Positions 34,603-43,347 are shown, numbered from the stretch's first letter. The stretch: 64,000 nt of DNA from Litchfieldia alkalitelluris (GCF_002153425.1 NZ_KZ119600.1:1843103-1907102), one strand, 5' to 3'. Notes: generated by a model from the sequence alone, not told the origin. A program made the numbers and translations.

Positions 34603-34766
34603 TACGCTCGTTATCTTAGGCGCTAATGCTTTTCTTTGTCTAGCACTAGCGCCTACTCGCTTCGGAGCACTTCGAAATGACAACAGAAGTCAACAAGGCT
34701 CGACTTCTAGTTGTCATTCCTCCACTGCCCTACGCTCGTAATCTTAGGCGCTAATGCTTTTCTCAT
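34603..34766 (+). repeat. intergenic repeat with two copies of a GCGCTAATGCTTTTCT core
   Basis: TACGCTCGTTATCTTAGGCG (34603-34622) and TACGCTCGTAATCTTAGGCG (34731-34750) begin two near-identical 33-base copies, each followed by CTAATGCTTTTCT. Between them lie smaller inverted elements (GCGCTAATGC..GCACTAGCGCC; CGCTTCGGAGC; TGACAACAGAAGTC / GACTTCTAGTTGTCA). A related copy is at 47597-47645. The rest of the gap (34206-34602) is AT-rich with no gene seen. Confidence 0.7.
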
Positions 34767-34810
34767 AGTATCAGTGGAAAGTGGACATACTATTTTCTGA
34801 GGTGATGAGA

Positions 34811-35311
34811 ATGAAACAAGAATTAGAACAGCAAAAACAAGAGGAAACAATGTCCTTTAATTCTACTGTTGCCTTGATTGGCTTTTTCGGAGGTTTAATC
34901 TGGAGTGTGTTAGGTTACATTGCATTTTACTTAAATTTTACTCGTGTAGGTCCTGCACTCGCTCTCATGCCATGGGCCTTAGGAGATTGGAAAAATGGCT
35001 GGATGGGCCAATTAGTAGGTATTGGTTTTATCGCAGTAGTATCCATTGCTGTGGCATTTATTTATAGAATGATTTTTGCAAAAGTTAATAAGCCATGGCC
35101 TGGAATTATTTATGGTCTTGTACTTTGGATCCTTATATTTGGTTTGTTTAATCCAATGTTCCCTGGGTTAAAACCATTGACGCAGTTGGACCTAAATACA
35201 ATTATAACGAATATATGTTTATATGTTGTTTATGGTCTTTTTATTGGTTATTCCATATCCTATGAATACAATGAACGGCAGGTGCAAGAGGGTGAAGCTA
35301 TTCAAAGCTAA
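34811..35311 (+). CDS. yqhR: YqhR family membrane protein
   Basis: A 166-residue protein with four membrane segments, including VALIGFFGGLIWSVLGYIAF and IIYGLVLWILIFGLFNPMFPG. It matches YqhR by sequence style and position before the prolidase-type peptidase. It has a glutamine- and glutamate-rich N-terminus. Known in B. subtilis as a forespore-expressed membrane protein; activity unknown. ATG 34811 is used because GAGGTGATG lies just upstream. Confidence 0.87.
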   Translation: MKQELEQQKQEETMSFNSTVALIGFFGGLIWSVLGYIAFYLNFTRVGPALALMPWALGDWKNGWMGQLVGIGFIAVVSIAVAFIYRMIFAKVNKPWPGIIYGLVLWILIFGLFNPMFPGLKPLTQLDLNTIITNICLYVVYGLFIGYSISYEYNERQVQEGEAIQS

Positions 35312-35321
35312 AAGCCTGTGA

Positions 35322-35353
35322 TAGAATGTTCTTTGGAACATTCTCTTTTTTTA
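35322..35353 (+). terminator. terminator after yqhR
   Basis: AGAATGTTC / GAACATTCT hairpin with a four-base loop and T7. B. subtilis has aroQ (yqhS) in the following gap; no dehydroquinase is present here. Confidence 0.9.
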
Positions 35354-35426
35354 GACAGTTGGGGGTAACTTTAGCTCATAAAGCAATGTAACATCCCCTC
35401 AAATATAGTAAATAGGAGGAGAGCGG

Positions 35427-36494
35427 ATGAAGAGACTAGAAAAACTAAGAGAGCAATTAGGTAAAAACGAGATTGATGGCTTACTTATTACAAGTAATTA
35501 TAATCGACGTTATGTAACTGGATTTACTGGTACTGCCGGTGTAGCTCTTGTTTCTGAAAATGGTGCTAAATTCATCACTGATTTTCGTTATGTTGAACAA
35601 GCGAAAGAACAGGCGGAAGGCTTTGATATTGTTCAGCACACTGGTCCAATTCAAGAGGAAATTGCAAACCAAGTTAAAGCATTGGGGATAAAGAATCTTG
35701 GTTTTGAAAAGGATTATGTGACTTACAGCACGTACGATACATACGGAAAAGCGATTGATGCAACTCTCGTACCAGTAAGTGGTATGATAGAAAAAATGCG
35801 TCTTATAAAAGATAGCGGAGAGTTGAAAATTATTAAAGAAGCAGTTGAAATTGCAGATGCAGCCTTTACGCACATTCAAGATTATATACGTCCTGGAGTA
35901 AAGGAAATTGATGTATCTAACGAGCTTGAATTTTTTATGAGAAAACAAGGGGCTGTTTCTTCATCGTTTGATATTATTGTAGCGTCAGGATATCGTTCGG
36001 CACTTCCACATGGGGTAGCAAGCGATAAGGTTATCGAAAATGGAGAACTTGTAACGCTAGATTTCGGTGCTTATTATAAAGGATATTGCTCAGATATTAC
36101 ACGTACTGTTGCAGTAGGAAATGTTTCTGATGAATTGAGGGATATTTATCAGACAGTGCTTGAAGCTCAGTTAAAGGGTGTTGAAGGGATAAAGCCAGGA
36201 ATGACTGGTATAGAGGCTGATGCACTAACGAGGGACCATATTAAGGCAAAGGGTTATGGACAATATTTTGGCCACTCAACAGGGCATGGAATGGGATTAG
36301 AGGTGCATGAGGGACCTGGTCTTTCACATAAGTCTGATACATTATTAGAGCCTGGTATGGTCGTTACAGTTGAACCTGGGATTTATATAGCAGGTTTAGG
36401 TGGCACAAGAATAGAGGATGATATTGTTATAACAGAAGACGGAAATGAGATTCTTTCTTCATCCACAAAAGAACTAATTATCTTAGGAAACTAA
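35427..36494 (+). CDS. yqhT: M24-family Xaa-Pro aminopeptidase YqhT
   Basis: A 355-residue M24 metallopeptidase cutting N-terminal residues before proline. The N-terminal creatinase-like domain (1-125: LITSNYNRRYVTGFTGTAG) precedes the pita-bread catalytic domain. Metal ligands are seen as Asp in VTLDFGAYYKGYCSDITRT, His in FGHSTGHGMGLEVHEGP, and Glu in VVTVEPGIYI and GTRIEDDIV. AGGAGGAGAG precedes ATG 35427. It is followed 38 bases later by efp, as in most Bacilli; the two are probably one transcript. Confidence 0.94.
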   Translation: MKRLEKLREQLGKNEIDGLLITSNYNRRYVTGFTGTAGVALVSENGAKFITDFRYVEQAKEQAEGFDIVQHTGPIQEEIANQVKALGIKNLGFEKDYVTYSTYDTYGKAIDATLVPVSGMIEKMRLIKDSGELKIIKEAVEIADAAFTHIQDYIRPGVKEIDVSNELEFFMRKQGAVSSSFDIIVASGYRSALPHGVASDKVIENGELVTLDFGAYYKGYCSDITRTVAVGNVSDELRDIYQTVLEAQLKGVEGIKPGMTGIEADALTRDHIKAKGYGQYFGHSTGHGMGLEVHEGPGLSHKSDTLLEPGMVVTVEPGIYIAGLGGTRIEDDIVITEDGNEILSSSTKELIILGN

Positions 36495-36532
36495 CCCTTA
36501 AGATTGAAGATTTGATAACAGGAGGATAATAT

Positions 36533-37090
36533 ATGATTTCAGTTAACGATTTTAAAACAGGATTAACAGTAGAAGTGGATGGGAACATCTACCAGGTAAT
36601 GGAGTTTCAACATGTAAAGCCTGGTAAAGGAGCTGCGTTTGTTCGTAGTAAACTTCGTAATATGAGAAATGGTAATGTACAGGAAAAAACTTTCCGTGCA
36701 GGAGAAAAAGTAGCAAAAGCACATCTTGAAAATAGAAAAATGCAATATTTGTATGCAAGTGGTGATGTGCATACATTCATGGATACGGAATCCTACGAGC
36801 AGTTGGAACTTCCAGCATCACAAATTCAAGATCAGCTTAATTATCTTTTAGAAAACATGGAAGTGCATGTATTGACGTATCAAGGAGAAACGCTTGGTGT
36901 CGAACTACCTTTGAATGTAAAATTGAAGGTTACAGCAACAGAGCCAGGTATCAAGGGAGATACAGCTTCAGGTGGAACGAAGCCAGCAACTGTAGAAACG
37001 GGATTAACTGTACAGGTGCCTTTCTTTGTAAACGAAGGCGATACGCTTTTAATTGATACAAGGTCAGGCTCATACGTTTCACGTGCATAG
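36533..37090 (+). CDS. efp: translation elongation factor P
   Basis: A 185-residue EF-P, which relieves ribosome stalling at polyproline. Lys32 in the [10 protein letters not shown] loop is the conserved modification site (5-aminopentanol in B. subtilis). Three beta-barrel domains are all present, with the ending [21 protein letters not shown] precedes ATG 36533. Coupling with the proline-specific peptidase gene upstream is conserved in Bacilli. Confidence 0.96.
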   Translation: MISVNDFKTGLTVEVDGNIYQVMEFQHVKPGKGAAFVRSKLRNMRNGNVQEKTFRAGEKVAKAHLENRKMQYLYASGDVHTFMDTESYEQLELPASQIQDQLNYLLENMEVHVLTYQGETLGVELPLNVKLKVTATEPGIKGDTASGGTKPATVETGLTVQVPFFVNEGDTLLIDTRSGSYVSRA

Positions 37091-37093
37091 AGA

Positions 37094-37130
37094 GAACACA
37101 CGGTGCATATCGCATCGTGTGTTTTTTACT
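37094..37130 (+). terminator. terminator after efp
   Basis: AACACACGGTGC / GCATCGTGTGTT stem with T6. The gap to the next gene (37131-37367) is AT-rich; I see no gene in it. Confidence 0.9.
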
Positions 37131-37367
37131 AATGCGAAAAATGATCCAACTTAGATTGTTCCTGAATCCGTATATAGTTCCACAATCCTTTTTTCACAGT
37201 AACTAAACATTAACATTTATGCCTATAAATTTATATCTAAATATTTTGAATTTTCCGTTACTTTAGATCTATTTTTATGCGAAAAAGGATTTTTTATGTA
37301 GACACCCCTATGATATTTCAAAGATTTCCTGTATTGTATTAGTAATAAATGAAGAAGGGGTGACGTA

Positions 37368-37778
37368 ATGGTAAAGATTCCAATGGTCTTTTCTAATGGT
37401 GTAGCGGCTCGCTATTCTTCGTTTTCTGATGACGTTGTATGTGTGGAAGTAGAGAAAAATGGAAGAGATTTAGGATCGTTTTGTACAGACATTCATCATT
37501 TTGAAGAATGGGAAGAGGAAGAGCTTATTTCACTAATCGAGCAACATGTAAAAAAGGTGGAGGGCTATTCACAAAAGAAAAGTGATAAGGACACGTTATT
37601 GCCTGGTGTTGAAGTCCAATATTACAGTCATTCCTCAGATGTCTATTGTATTAATGTATTCTATCAAGGCAATGAAGTAAGTTCTTTCTGTGCTGACCGT
37701 GTAACCTTTGAAGAGTGGATGGAGGATAAGGAGCTTTTGTCAAATGTGGTGAAGAACTTAATCCCACAAGTCATTTAG
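37368..37778 (+). CDS. unknown protein with internal tandem duplication
   Basis: A 136-residue acidic protein that I do not recognise. It consists of two similar halves: residues 12-60 (ARYSSFSDDVVCVEVEKNG, SFCTDIHHFEEWEEEEL) and 78-130 (VQYYSHSSDVYCINVFYQG, SFCADRVTFEEWMEDKEL). Each half has a conserved Cys pair (VC/YC and SFC) about 17 residues apart, so the fold may be a pair of small disulfide- or metal-linked domains. GAAGGGGTGACG precedes the ATG. It stands alone between efp and spoIIIA, with its own terminator. Confidence 0.78.
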   Translation: MVKIPMVFSNGVAARYSSFSDDVVCVEVEKNGRDLGSFCTDIHHFEEWEEEELISLIEQHVKKVEGYSQKKSDKDTLLPGVEVQYYSHSSDVYCINVFYQGNEVSSFCADRVTFEEWMEDKELLSNVVKNLIPQVI

Positions 37779-37810
37779 TATTATTTTTATAAAGTGAAAA
37801 AACACGGGAA

Positions 37811-37866
37811 TCTACCTATTAAAAAGTCTGAATATTTAGACTTTATGATAGGTAGGTTTTTTTGTT
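37811..37866 (+). terminator. terminator after the duplicated-domain gene
   Basis: Two-tier hairpin: CTACCTAT / ATAGGTAG (37812-37855) with inner AAAGTCT / AGACTTT, then T7. Confidence 0.88.
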
Positions 37867-37958
37867 GATAAGAACAAGCTGCAAAAGGCTCTTTTTTCTG
37901 GTTTATCATATATTCCTCAATTCTTTATACTAGATTACTAATTTTCATATTGGACTAG

Positions 37959-37986
37959 TCATAAAAAGGACACGCTCTCATATATT
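37959..37986 (+). promoter_or_regulatory. SigE-like promoter of the spoIIIA operon
   Basis: TCATAAA (37959-37965), a 13-base spacer and CATATATT (37979-37986) resemble the SigE consensus (KMATATT, CATACAMT). It is placed about 45 bases before spoIIIAA, whose operon is SigE-controlled in the mother cell of B. subtilis. Confidence 0.5.
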
Positions 37987-38029
37987 CAGAATAGCAGAAC
38001 CTGTCCTTTAGGTGAGGGGGAAAAGGTAG

Positions 38030-38962
38030 ATGAAAGAGATCCTTCATGTATTACCAGAAAACATAAGGTCCTTAACATTAAGGCTTCCTAAAGAAGTGTT
38101 AGATGATGTGGAAGAGATTCGTCTTAGAGTCAATAGGGCAATTGAGGTCCGAACTTACAAAAAAACATTCATACTACCGAATGAAACAAGCCCATTTATT
38201 TTTTCTGAAAAAGATTCCGTTTTAATGTTGAGTTTGTTAAGTAAACACTCTGTATACCGATTGGAGGAAGAATTAAAACGAGGCTACATTACAATATCTG
38301 GAGGTCACCGTGTAGGTATTGCAGGGAGAGTAGTAATGGAAAAGGGAGAAGTGAAGGGGATACGAGATATCAGTTCTTTTAACATCCGGGTAGCTAGACA
38401 GAAAAAAGGGGTTGCGAAACCTTATTTAACCCATTTATATCATAGTGGTAATTGGTGCCACACGTTAATTATTGGTCCACCAAAGACTGGGAAGACCACG
38501 TTACTTAGGGACCTAGCGAGAGAGATGAGTCTTGGCGTTAAAGAGTATAGAATTCCTTCTAAAAATGTAGGGATCATTGATGAAAGATCTGAAATTGCTG
38601 GATCTGTAAAAGGGGTTCCACAACATGATTTCGGTGTGAAGGTGGATATTTTAGATTCTTGTCCAAAAGCAGAAGGATTAATGATGATGATTCGTTCCAT
38701 GAGTCCGGAAGTTCTCGTAGTTGATGAAATTGGTAGGCGTGAGGACGGGGAAGCTGTGATGGAGGCAGTACATGCAGGAGTAACTATATTTGCTTCTGTA
38801 CATGGGGCCGATTTGGACGATGTAAAACTCAGACCGACAATTGCAAGCTTGCTAGATCAAGGTATTTTTCAAAGAGTAATCGAGCTTCACCCACACACAA
38901 GAAAAGGAACAGTACGGAGGCTCCAGCAAATGAAACGAAATGTAGGTGTGATGAAAGCATGA
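38030..38962 (+). CDS. spoIIIAA: stage III sporulation protein AA (ATPase)
   Basis: A 310-residue secretion-type ATPase, first gene of the eight-gene spoIIIA operon. The operon builds the mother-cell half of the channel (feeding tube) linking mother cell and forespore. Walker A is GPPKTGKTTLLRDLAREM and Walker B VLVVDEIGRREDGEAV. A signature GGHRVGIAGR is typical. GGTGAGGGGG precedes ATG 38030. The stop overlaps the start of spoIIIAB by four bases. Confidence 0.95.
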   Translation: MKEILHVLPENIRSLTLRLPKEVLDDVEEIRLRVNRAIEVRTYKKTFILPNETSPFIFSEKDSVLMLSLLSKHSVYRLEEELKRGYITISGGHRVGIAGRVVMEKGEVKGIRDISSFNIRVARQKKGVAKPYLTHLYHSGNWCHTLIIGPPKTGKTTLLRDLAREMSLGVKEYRIPSKNVGIIDERSEIAGSVKGVPQHDFGVKVDILDSCPKAEGLMMMIRSMSPEVLVVDEIGRREDGEAVMEAVHAGVTIFASVHGADLDDVKLRPTIASLLDQGIFQRVIELHPHTRKGTVRRLQQMKRNVGVMKA

Positions 38963-39471
38963 AAATAATAGGCGCACTGTTGATTATTGCAGCATCTACT
39001 TTTTTTGGATTTGAACTGGCTCGTAAGCTTACTAGAAGAACAAAACAAATTAGATATTTAAAAATAGCCTTTGAATCACTGGAAACGGAAATGGTATTTG
39101 GAATGACTCCCCTACCCCTAGCATGTGAAAAGGTAGGGAATCAAGTACCTTCACCAATTAGCTCCTTATTTCACGAAGTAGCTAACAGGCTAGAGACAGA
39201 AGAGAGCTCGGCACCGGAAATATGGAATTCTATGATAAAAAAGTGGGCAAAAACGACTGATTTATATGCTTCAGAAATAAATACATTGACTCAATTTGGT
39301 CAAACACTTGGGCTTCAGGACTTGGAAAACCAAAGAAAGCAAATAAGACTTGCCATCTCTTATTTTGATCAAGAGGAAAAAGACGCAATGGAATCTCAAA
39401 AGAAGTTTGAATCTATGTATAAGAGCCTCGGTTTCCTCGGGGGAGTTCTTATCGTAATTATTATGCTCTAG
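38959..39471 (+). CDS. spoIIIAB: stage III sporulation protein AB
   Basis: A 170-residue protein with an N-terminal membrane segment (IIGALLIIAASTFFGFELA), a GspF-like helical cytoplasmic region (LETEMVFGMTPLPLACEKV, TLTQFGQTLG) and a C-terminal membrane segment (LGFLGGVLIVIIML). Thought to be the platform protein of the SpoIIIA channel. Coupled to spoIIIAA by the overlapping stop and start. Confidence 0.94.
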   Translation: MKIIGALLIIAASTFFGFELARKLTRRTKQIRYLKIAFESLETEMVFGMTPLPLACEKVGNQVPSPISSLFHEVANRLETEESSAPEIWNSMIKKWAKTTDLYASEINTLTQFGQTLGLQDLENQRKQIRLAISYFDQEEKDAMESQKKFESMYKSLGFLGGVLIVIIML

Positions 39472-39493
39472 AGAGGTGCGAGGGGGGATCAAT

Positions 39494-39700
39494 ATGAATT
39501 ATGATGTAGGATTAATTTTTCAAATAGCAGGCGTAGGTATCGTCGTCGCGATGATTCATACGGTTTTAAAACAAATGGGGAAAGAGGAAATTGCGAATTG
39601 GGTTACGTTGATTGCTTTCGTTGTCGTCTTGTATATGGTAGCAACAGTTGTGGATGACTTGTTCCAGAAGATTCGTAGTGTTTTTCTCTTTCAAAGCTGA
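39494..39700 (+). CDS. spoIIIAC: stage III sporulation protein AC
   Basis: A 68-residue protein with two membrane segments (IFQIAGVGIVVAMIHTVL and ANWVTLIAFVVVLYMVATV), typical of SpoIIIAC. ATG 39494 has GAGGGGGGATC upstream; the ATG at 39476 is not the expected family start. It lies 22 bases after spoIIIAB. Confidence 0.93.
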   Translation: MNYDVGLIFQIAGVGIVVAMIHTVLKQMGKEEIANWVTLIAFVVVLYMVATVVDDLFQKIRSVFLFQS

Positions 39701-39717
39701 TCAGGGGGTGATGACTT

Positions 39718-40104
39718 ATTGAAATCATCCAAATCGTCGGCTTAGGTATGTTAGCAACGTTCTTAGCTTTAGTTGTAAAGGAACATAAACCTATATTTGC
39801 ATTCTTACTCGTTGTATTCGTCGGTGTCATCATCTTTATATTTTTAATTGATAAAATTGCAGCAATTATCACAATGCTTGAGGAATTGGCTGATAAAGCT
39901 AACGTCAACATCGTATATGTTCAAACGGTTTTAAAGATAATCGGTATCGCTTATATCGCTGAATTTGGCGCGCAAATAGCGAAAGACGCTGGTCAGGGAG
40001 CAATGGCATCCAAAATTGAGTTGGCTGGGAAAGTGTTAATCATGGTAATGGCAATCCCTATTATATCTGTCATCATCGAAACAATAATCGGGTTCATTCC
40101 TTAG
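39718..40104 (+). CDS. spoIIIAD: stage III sporulation protein AD, apparent ATT start
   Basis: A 128-residue membrane protein. The family begins with (M)xxxIVQIVGLG, and here the same sequence EIIQIVGLGMLATFLALVVKE is encoded from 39721. Upstream in frame there is only ATT (39718), CTT (39715) and then a TGA stop (39712), so no ATG, GTG or TTG can start the conserved protein. AGGGGGTG (39703-39710) is ideally spaced for ATT 39718. ATG 39748 would cut off ten conserved residues and lacks a ribosome binding site. The rest, with three to four membrane segments, is intact. Confidence 0.85.
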   Translation: MEIIQIVGLGMLATFLALVVKEHKPIFAFLLVVFVGVIIFIFLIDKIAAIITMLEELADKANVNIVYVQTVLKIIGIAYIAEFGAQIAKDAGQGAMASKIELAGKVLIMVMAIPIISVIIETIIGFIP

Positions 40105-40118
40105 TAGGAGGGTAGAAG

Positions 40119-41294
40119 ATGAAGAAGTTTTATATCATTTTTATATTTTTTATTTCCTTTCTTCTTCTCCCTCAAACCGTCCTTGGAGAAGGGACGGTTG
40201 CTCCACAGGACGAGCTCGTTGAGAGTCAGCTAGAACGTTTAGGTTTAGAGGAAATTGGACAGTTTTGGGAAGATGTCCTTCATCAATATGGAGGGTATTT
40301 GCCAGAAAGTCAAAGAGGAAGTTTCATGGAGTTTATAAGGGGAGAGAAGGAATTTTCCCCGAGCGAATGGCTCCTTGGTTTTTTACAGTTCTTATTTCAC
40401 GAGATATTTGCTAACGGGAGGTTACTTGGTTCTCTAGTTATCCTTGCTGTTTTAAGTATGGTCCTAGCACAACTCCAACAAGCCTTTGAAAAACATAATA
40501 TTAGTAAGATTGCCTACGCAATCACTTTTATGGTCCTTTTAATCATTGCACTAAACAGTTTTCATGTGGCTGTAGAGTACACACAGCAAACGATAGAAGT
40601 TATGAGCAGTTTTATGATCGCGCTAGTACCCTTGTTACTAGTTCTAATGGCTACGACAGGGAGTGTGACTTCTGTAGCGTTATTTCATCCAATTATCATG
40701 TTTCTCGTTCATACAAGTGGCGTTTTTGTCCAATATGTAGTACTCCCACTCTTGTTATTATCAACCCTATTATTTATCGTCAGTACAATGACGGATCATT
40801 ATAAAGTAACAAAGTTGGCAACTTTTATAAGAAATATTGCCGTTGGAAGCTTAGGGATTTTCCTAACAGTTTTCCTGGGGGTGCTTTCCGTACAGGGGGC
40901 AACTGCTGCAGTAGCAGATGGCATTGCAGTAAAGACTGCTAAATTTGTTACAGGTAACTTTATTCCTGTTGTAGGTAGGATGTTTACTGATGCTGCAGAT
41001 ACAGTGATGGGAGCTTCTCTTCTTGTGAAAAATACGGTGGGAGTTGTTGGACTGGTAATTCTCTTACTCGTTTGTATATTCCCAGCGTTAAAGGTCCTGT
41101 CTATAGCAATTATATATAGCTTTACTGCAGCAATTTTACAGCCCTTAGGTGGAGGCCCCATCATTCAATGCCTGTCGATTATGGGGAAATCTATGCTATT
41201 TATTTTTGGAGCATTGGCTGCTGTTTCATTAATGTTTTTCCTAGCAATTACGATCATTATTATTTCAGGTAATTTATCGCTTATGATGCGTTAG
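40119..41294 (+). CDS. spoIIIAE: stage III sporulation protein AE
   Basis: A 391-residue protein with a cleavable-looking signal (FYIIFIFFISFLLLPQTVLGE), an external segment, and about seven membrane helices; largest membrane subunit of the SpoIIIA complex. The PLGGGPIIQCLSIMGK loop near the C-terminus is typical. AGGAGGGTAG precedes the ATG. Intact and in operon order. Confidence 0.95.
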   Translation: MKKFYIIFIFFISFLLLPQTVLGEGTVAPQDELVESQLERLGLEEIGQFWEDVLHQYGGYLPESQRGSFMEFIRGEKEFSPSEWLLGFLQFLFHEIFANGRLLGSLVILAVLSMVLAQLQQAFEKHNISKIAYAITFMVLLIIALNSFHVAVEYTQQTIEVMSSFMIALVPLLLVLMATTGSVTSVALFHPIIMFLVHTSGVFVQYVVLPLLLLSTLLFIVSTMTDHYKVTKLATFIRNIAVGSLGIFLTVFLGVLSVQGATAAVADGIAVKTAKFVTGNFIPVVGRMFTDAADTVMGASLLVKNTVGVVGLVILLLVCIFPALKVLSIAIIYSFTAAILQPLGGGPIIQCLSIMGKSMLFIFGALAAVSLMFFLAITIIIISGNLSLMMR

Positions 41295-41312
41295 TAAAAA
41301 GGGGGGAATGAC

Positions 41313-41966
41313 ATGGGGCTTATCACAGCATGGGTAACTAATATTATTCTCATTATTTTATTTGCTACAATTCTGGAATTGATCCTACCAAACTCAAAGA
41401 TTCAAAGATATGTAAAGCTTGTCGTAGGACTCATGCTACTCATGGTCATGCTTCAACCTATATTATCTATCTTTCAAGCGGATCCTGAAGATTTATTGAA
41501 GGAAGTGTCGAATTGGACTGATGATTCCTTCGATGAAGAAGCTGCAGCAATGGAATCAAAGAAAATGGATATAGAAAAGGAATATCTTGCATATATTTCA
41601 GAACAAGGGGCTGTCCAATTAAGAGAACAAGCCTCAGGTGAGCTAAAGGAACAATTTGGGGTGGTGCTATTAGACATTATGATTACATTTGATTCTTTTT
41701 CAGAAGACGAGCATTTACTAGAAAATTTAACTCAAAATCTTTCAGATGTATATGTAGTTGTGCAGGAAGAAGGGGAAGAAGCAGAGTCTGAACAAGAGAG
41801 CGTAGGAGTTGTCACAATTGAACCTGTGAAAATTGAAAGGGAAGCTCCAAATAATGATGATGATAAAAAAAATAACAGTAATGGGGAAATTACCTCATTT
41901 TTATCGGGGCTGTGGTCTATTCCAGAGGATAAAATTCATGTTGATATGAAAGGAGGGGAGGAGTGA
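41313..41966 (+). CDS. spoIIIAF: stage III sporulation protein AF
   Basis: 217 residues: two N-terminal membrane helices (WVTNIILIILFATILELILP and KLVVGLMLLMVMLQPIL) and a soluble ring-building motif-like domain. A long acidic insertion (EEGEEAESEQESVG, NNDDDKKNNSNG) lies before the last strands. AAGGGGGGAAT precedes the ATG. It ends one base before spoIIIAG. Confidence 0.92.
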   Translation: MGLITAWVTNIILIILFATILELILPNSKIQRYVKLVVGLMLLMVMLQPILSIFQADPEDLLKEVSNWTDDSFDEEAAAMESKKMDIEKEYLAYISEQGAVQLREQASGELKEQFGVVLLDIMITFDSFSEDEHLLENLTQNLSDVYVVVQEEGEEAESEQESVGVVTIEPVKIEREAPNNDDDKKNNSNGEITSFLSGLWSIPEDKIHVDMKGGEE

Positions 41967-41967
41967 A

Positions 41968-42639
41968 GTGGGGGATAAAAAGGATAATGGCAAAGAGGTG
42001 CAATGGTTTAAATCATTTGACCTAAAAGGGAAAGGGTCAGGAAAAAAAATAAACATTAAATATTTAGCAGTTTTGCTCCTTTTAGGTGTGATGTTTATGA
42101 TGATAGGTTCACAGTTCAGGGATACTGGGGAGCCATCAGCTTTACCAGTAATTCAAGATGATGTGGAAGAAGAAGAACCTGTTACTGAAGCTTTTTCCGA
42201 TAACAAGCCGAAGGAACTCTCAACTATGTCTGATTATGAATCCTTTTATGAATCTCAATTGGAGAGAGCTTTAGAGCAGGTAGTAGGGATATCAGATGTT
42301 TCCGTTGTAGTAAATCTAGCGGAATCTGAAAAAACAGTTTTCAAAAGTAATGAAAATATAAGTGAACAATTTACGAATGAAACTGATCGCGAAGGCGGAA
42401 CAAGGGAGGTTGAGGACAGAACAAAGGATTCACAAGTAGTCACTATTAGAAACGGGGATAAGGAAGAGCCCCTCATAATTAAGACAGAGAAACCTGACAT
42501 ACGCGGCGTACTTGTTGTTGCAAAAGGGGTGGAAAACATCCAAGTGAAATCGTGGGTAATAGAAGCCGTAAGCAGGGTTCTAGACTTACCTTCCCATCGA
42601 ATTTCAGTATTACCTAAGAAAACAGAGGAGGAATCGTAA
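41968..42639 (+). CDS. spoIIIAG: stage III sporulation protein AG
   Basis: 223 residues: a basic cytoplasmic tail, one membrane helix (YLAVLLLLGVMFMMIGSQF), a spacer and a ring-forming domain of the EscJ/PrgK type (ALEQVVGISDVSVVVNLAE, RGVLVVAKGVENIQVK). In B. subtilis SpoIIIAG forms a very large ring in the intermembrane space. GTG 41968 follows AGGAGGGGAGGAG. The stop shares one base with the spoIIIAH start. Confidence 0.94.
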   Translation: MGDKKDNGKEVQWFKSFDLKGKGSGKKINIKYLAVLLLLGVMFMMIGSQFRDTGEPSALPVIQDDVEEEEPVTEAFSDNKPKELSTMSDYESFYESQLERALEQVVGISDVSVVVNLAESEKTVFKSNENISEQFTNETDREGGTREVEDRTKDSQVVTIRNGDKEEPLIIKTEKPDIRGVLVVAKGVENIQVKSWVIEAVSRVLDLPSHRISVLPKKTEEES

Positions 42640-43247
42640 TGGTACTTAAAAGACAAACAGTATGGTTATTGACAATGTTAAGTTTAATTGTAGTTCTATC
42701 CGTTTATTACATTCAAATGGATCGCATTGAGCAGCAAGGTGCATTAGGTGATGAAGAAGGGCAACAAAACGAAGAAGGTGTATCAGAGGAAGGCTTAGAT
42801 GGATTGGACTGGTTAAATGACAGTGATGAATTACAATTTATTGAGCTTGAGGACGTTGAAGAGGTTCTTGGTGACGGATCTTTCCCAGATGTAGATGTGG
42901 ATGAAATGTTTACTCAAATTCGATTACAACGTCAAGATTCAAGAGGTCGTCTAAGAGATGACTATGTAGACGTATTAACATCTGCTGAAGCAAATGCAGA
43001 GGTGCAAAGTCAAGCATTTGATCAAGTGACTAACTTAGAAACATTAGCTCAAAAAGAAGAAATGATTGAAACAGTACTTCGTTCAAAAGGTTATGAAGAT
43101 GCACTTGTAATTGCAGATGAAAACAATGTGAAGATTTATGTGAAAGCTGATGATTTAACAGAAGAGCAAACGCTAGAAATTATGGCCTTGTCTTATGACC
43201 ACTTTGGTAATAAGCGTGCTGAGGTTGGCTTCCAACCAGGTAACTAA
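42639..43247 (+). CDS. spoIIIAH: stage III sporulation protein AH
   Basis: 202 residues: one membrane helix (VWLLTMLSLIVVLSVYYIQ), an acidic linker, and the YscJ/FliF-like domain that binds forespore SpoIIQ (MIETVLRSKGYEDALVIADENNVKIYVKA). Last gene of the operon, translationally coupled to spoIIIAG. Followed by a terminator and then the tandem repeat array. Confidence 0.95.
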   Translation: MVLKRQTVWLLTMLSLIVVLSVYYIQMDRIEQQGALGDEEGQQNEEGVSEEGLDGLDWLNDSDELQFIELEDVEEVLGDGSFPDVDVDEMFTQIRLQRQDSRGRLRDDYVDVLTSAEANAEVQSQAFDQVTNLETLAQKEEMIETVLRSKGYEDALVIADENNVKIYVKADDLTEEQTLEIMALSYDHFGNKRAEVGFQPGN

Positions 43248-43347
43248 ATAGGCTCAATAGATACGGGCGGGTGTAATCAGAAGGGAAGTAATCCTTCAGA
43301 ATAAGTGGTACTGTTTAGAAGGGGAAAACTTAATATTATATAGAGCA

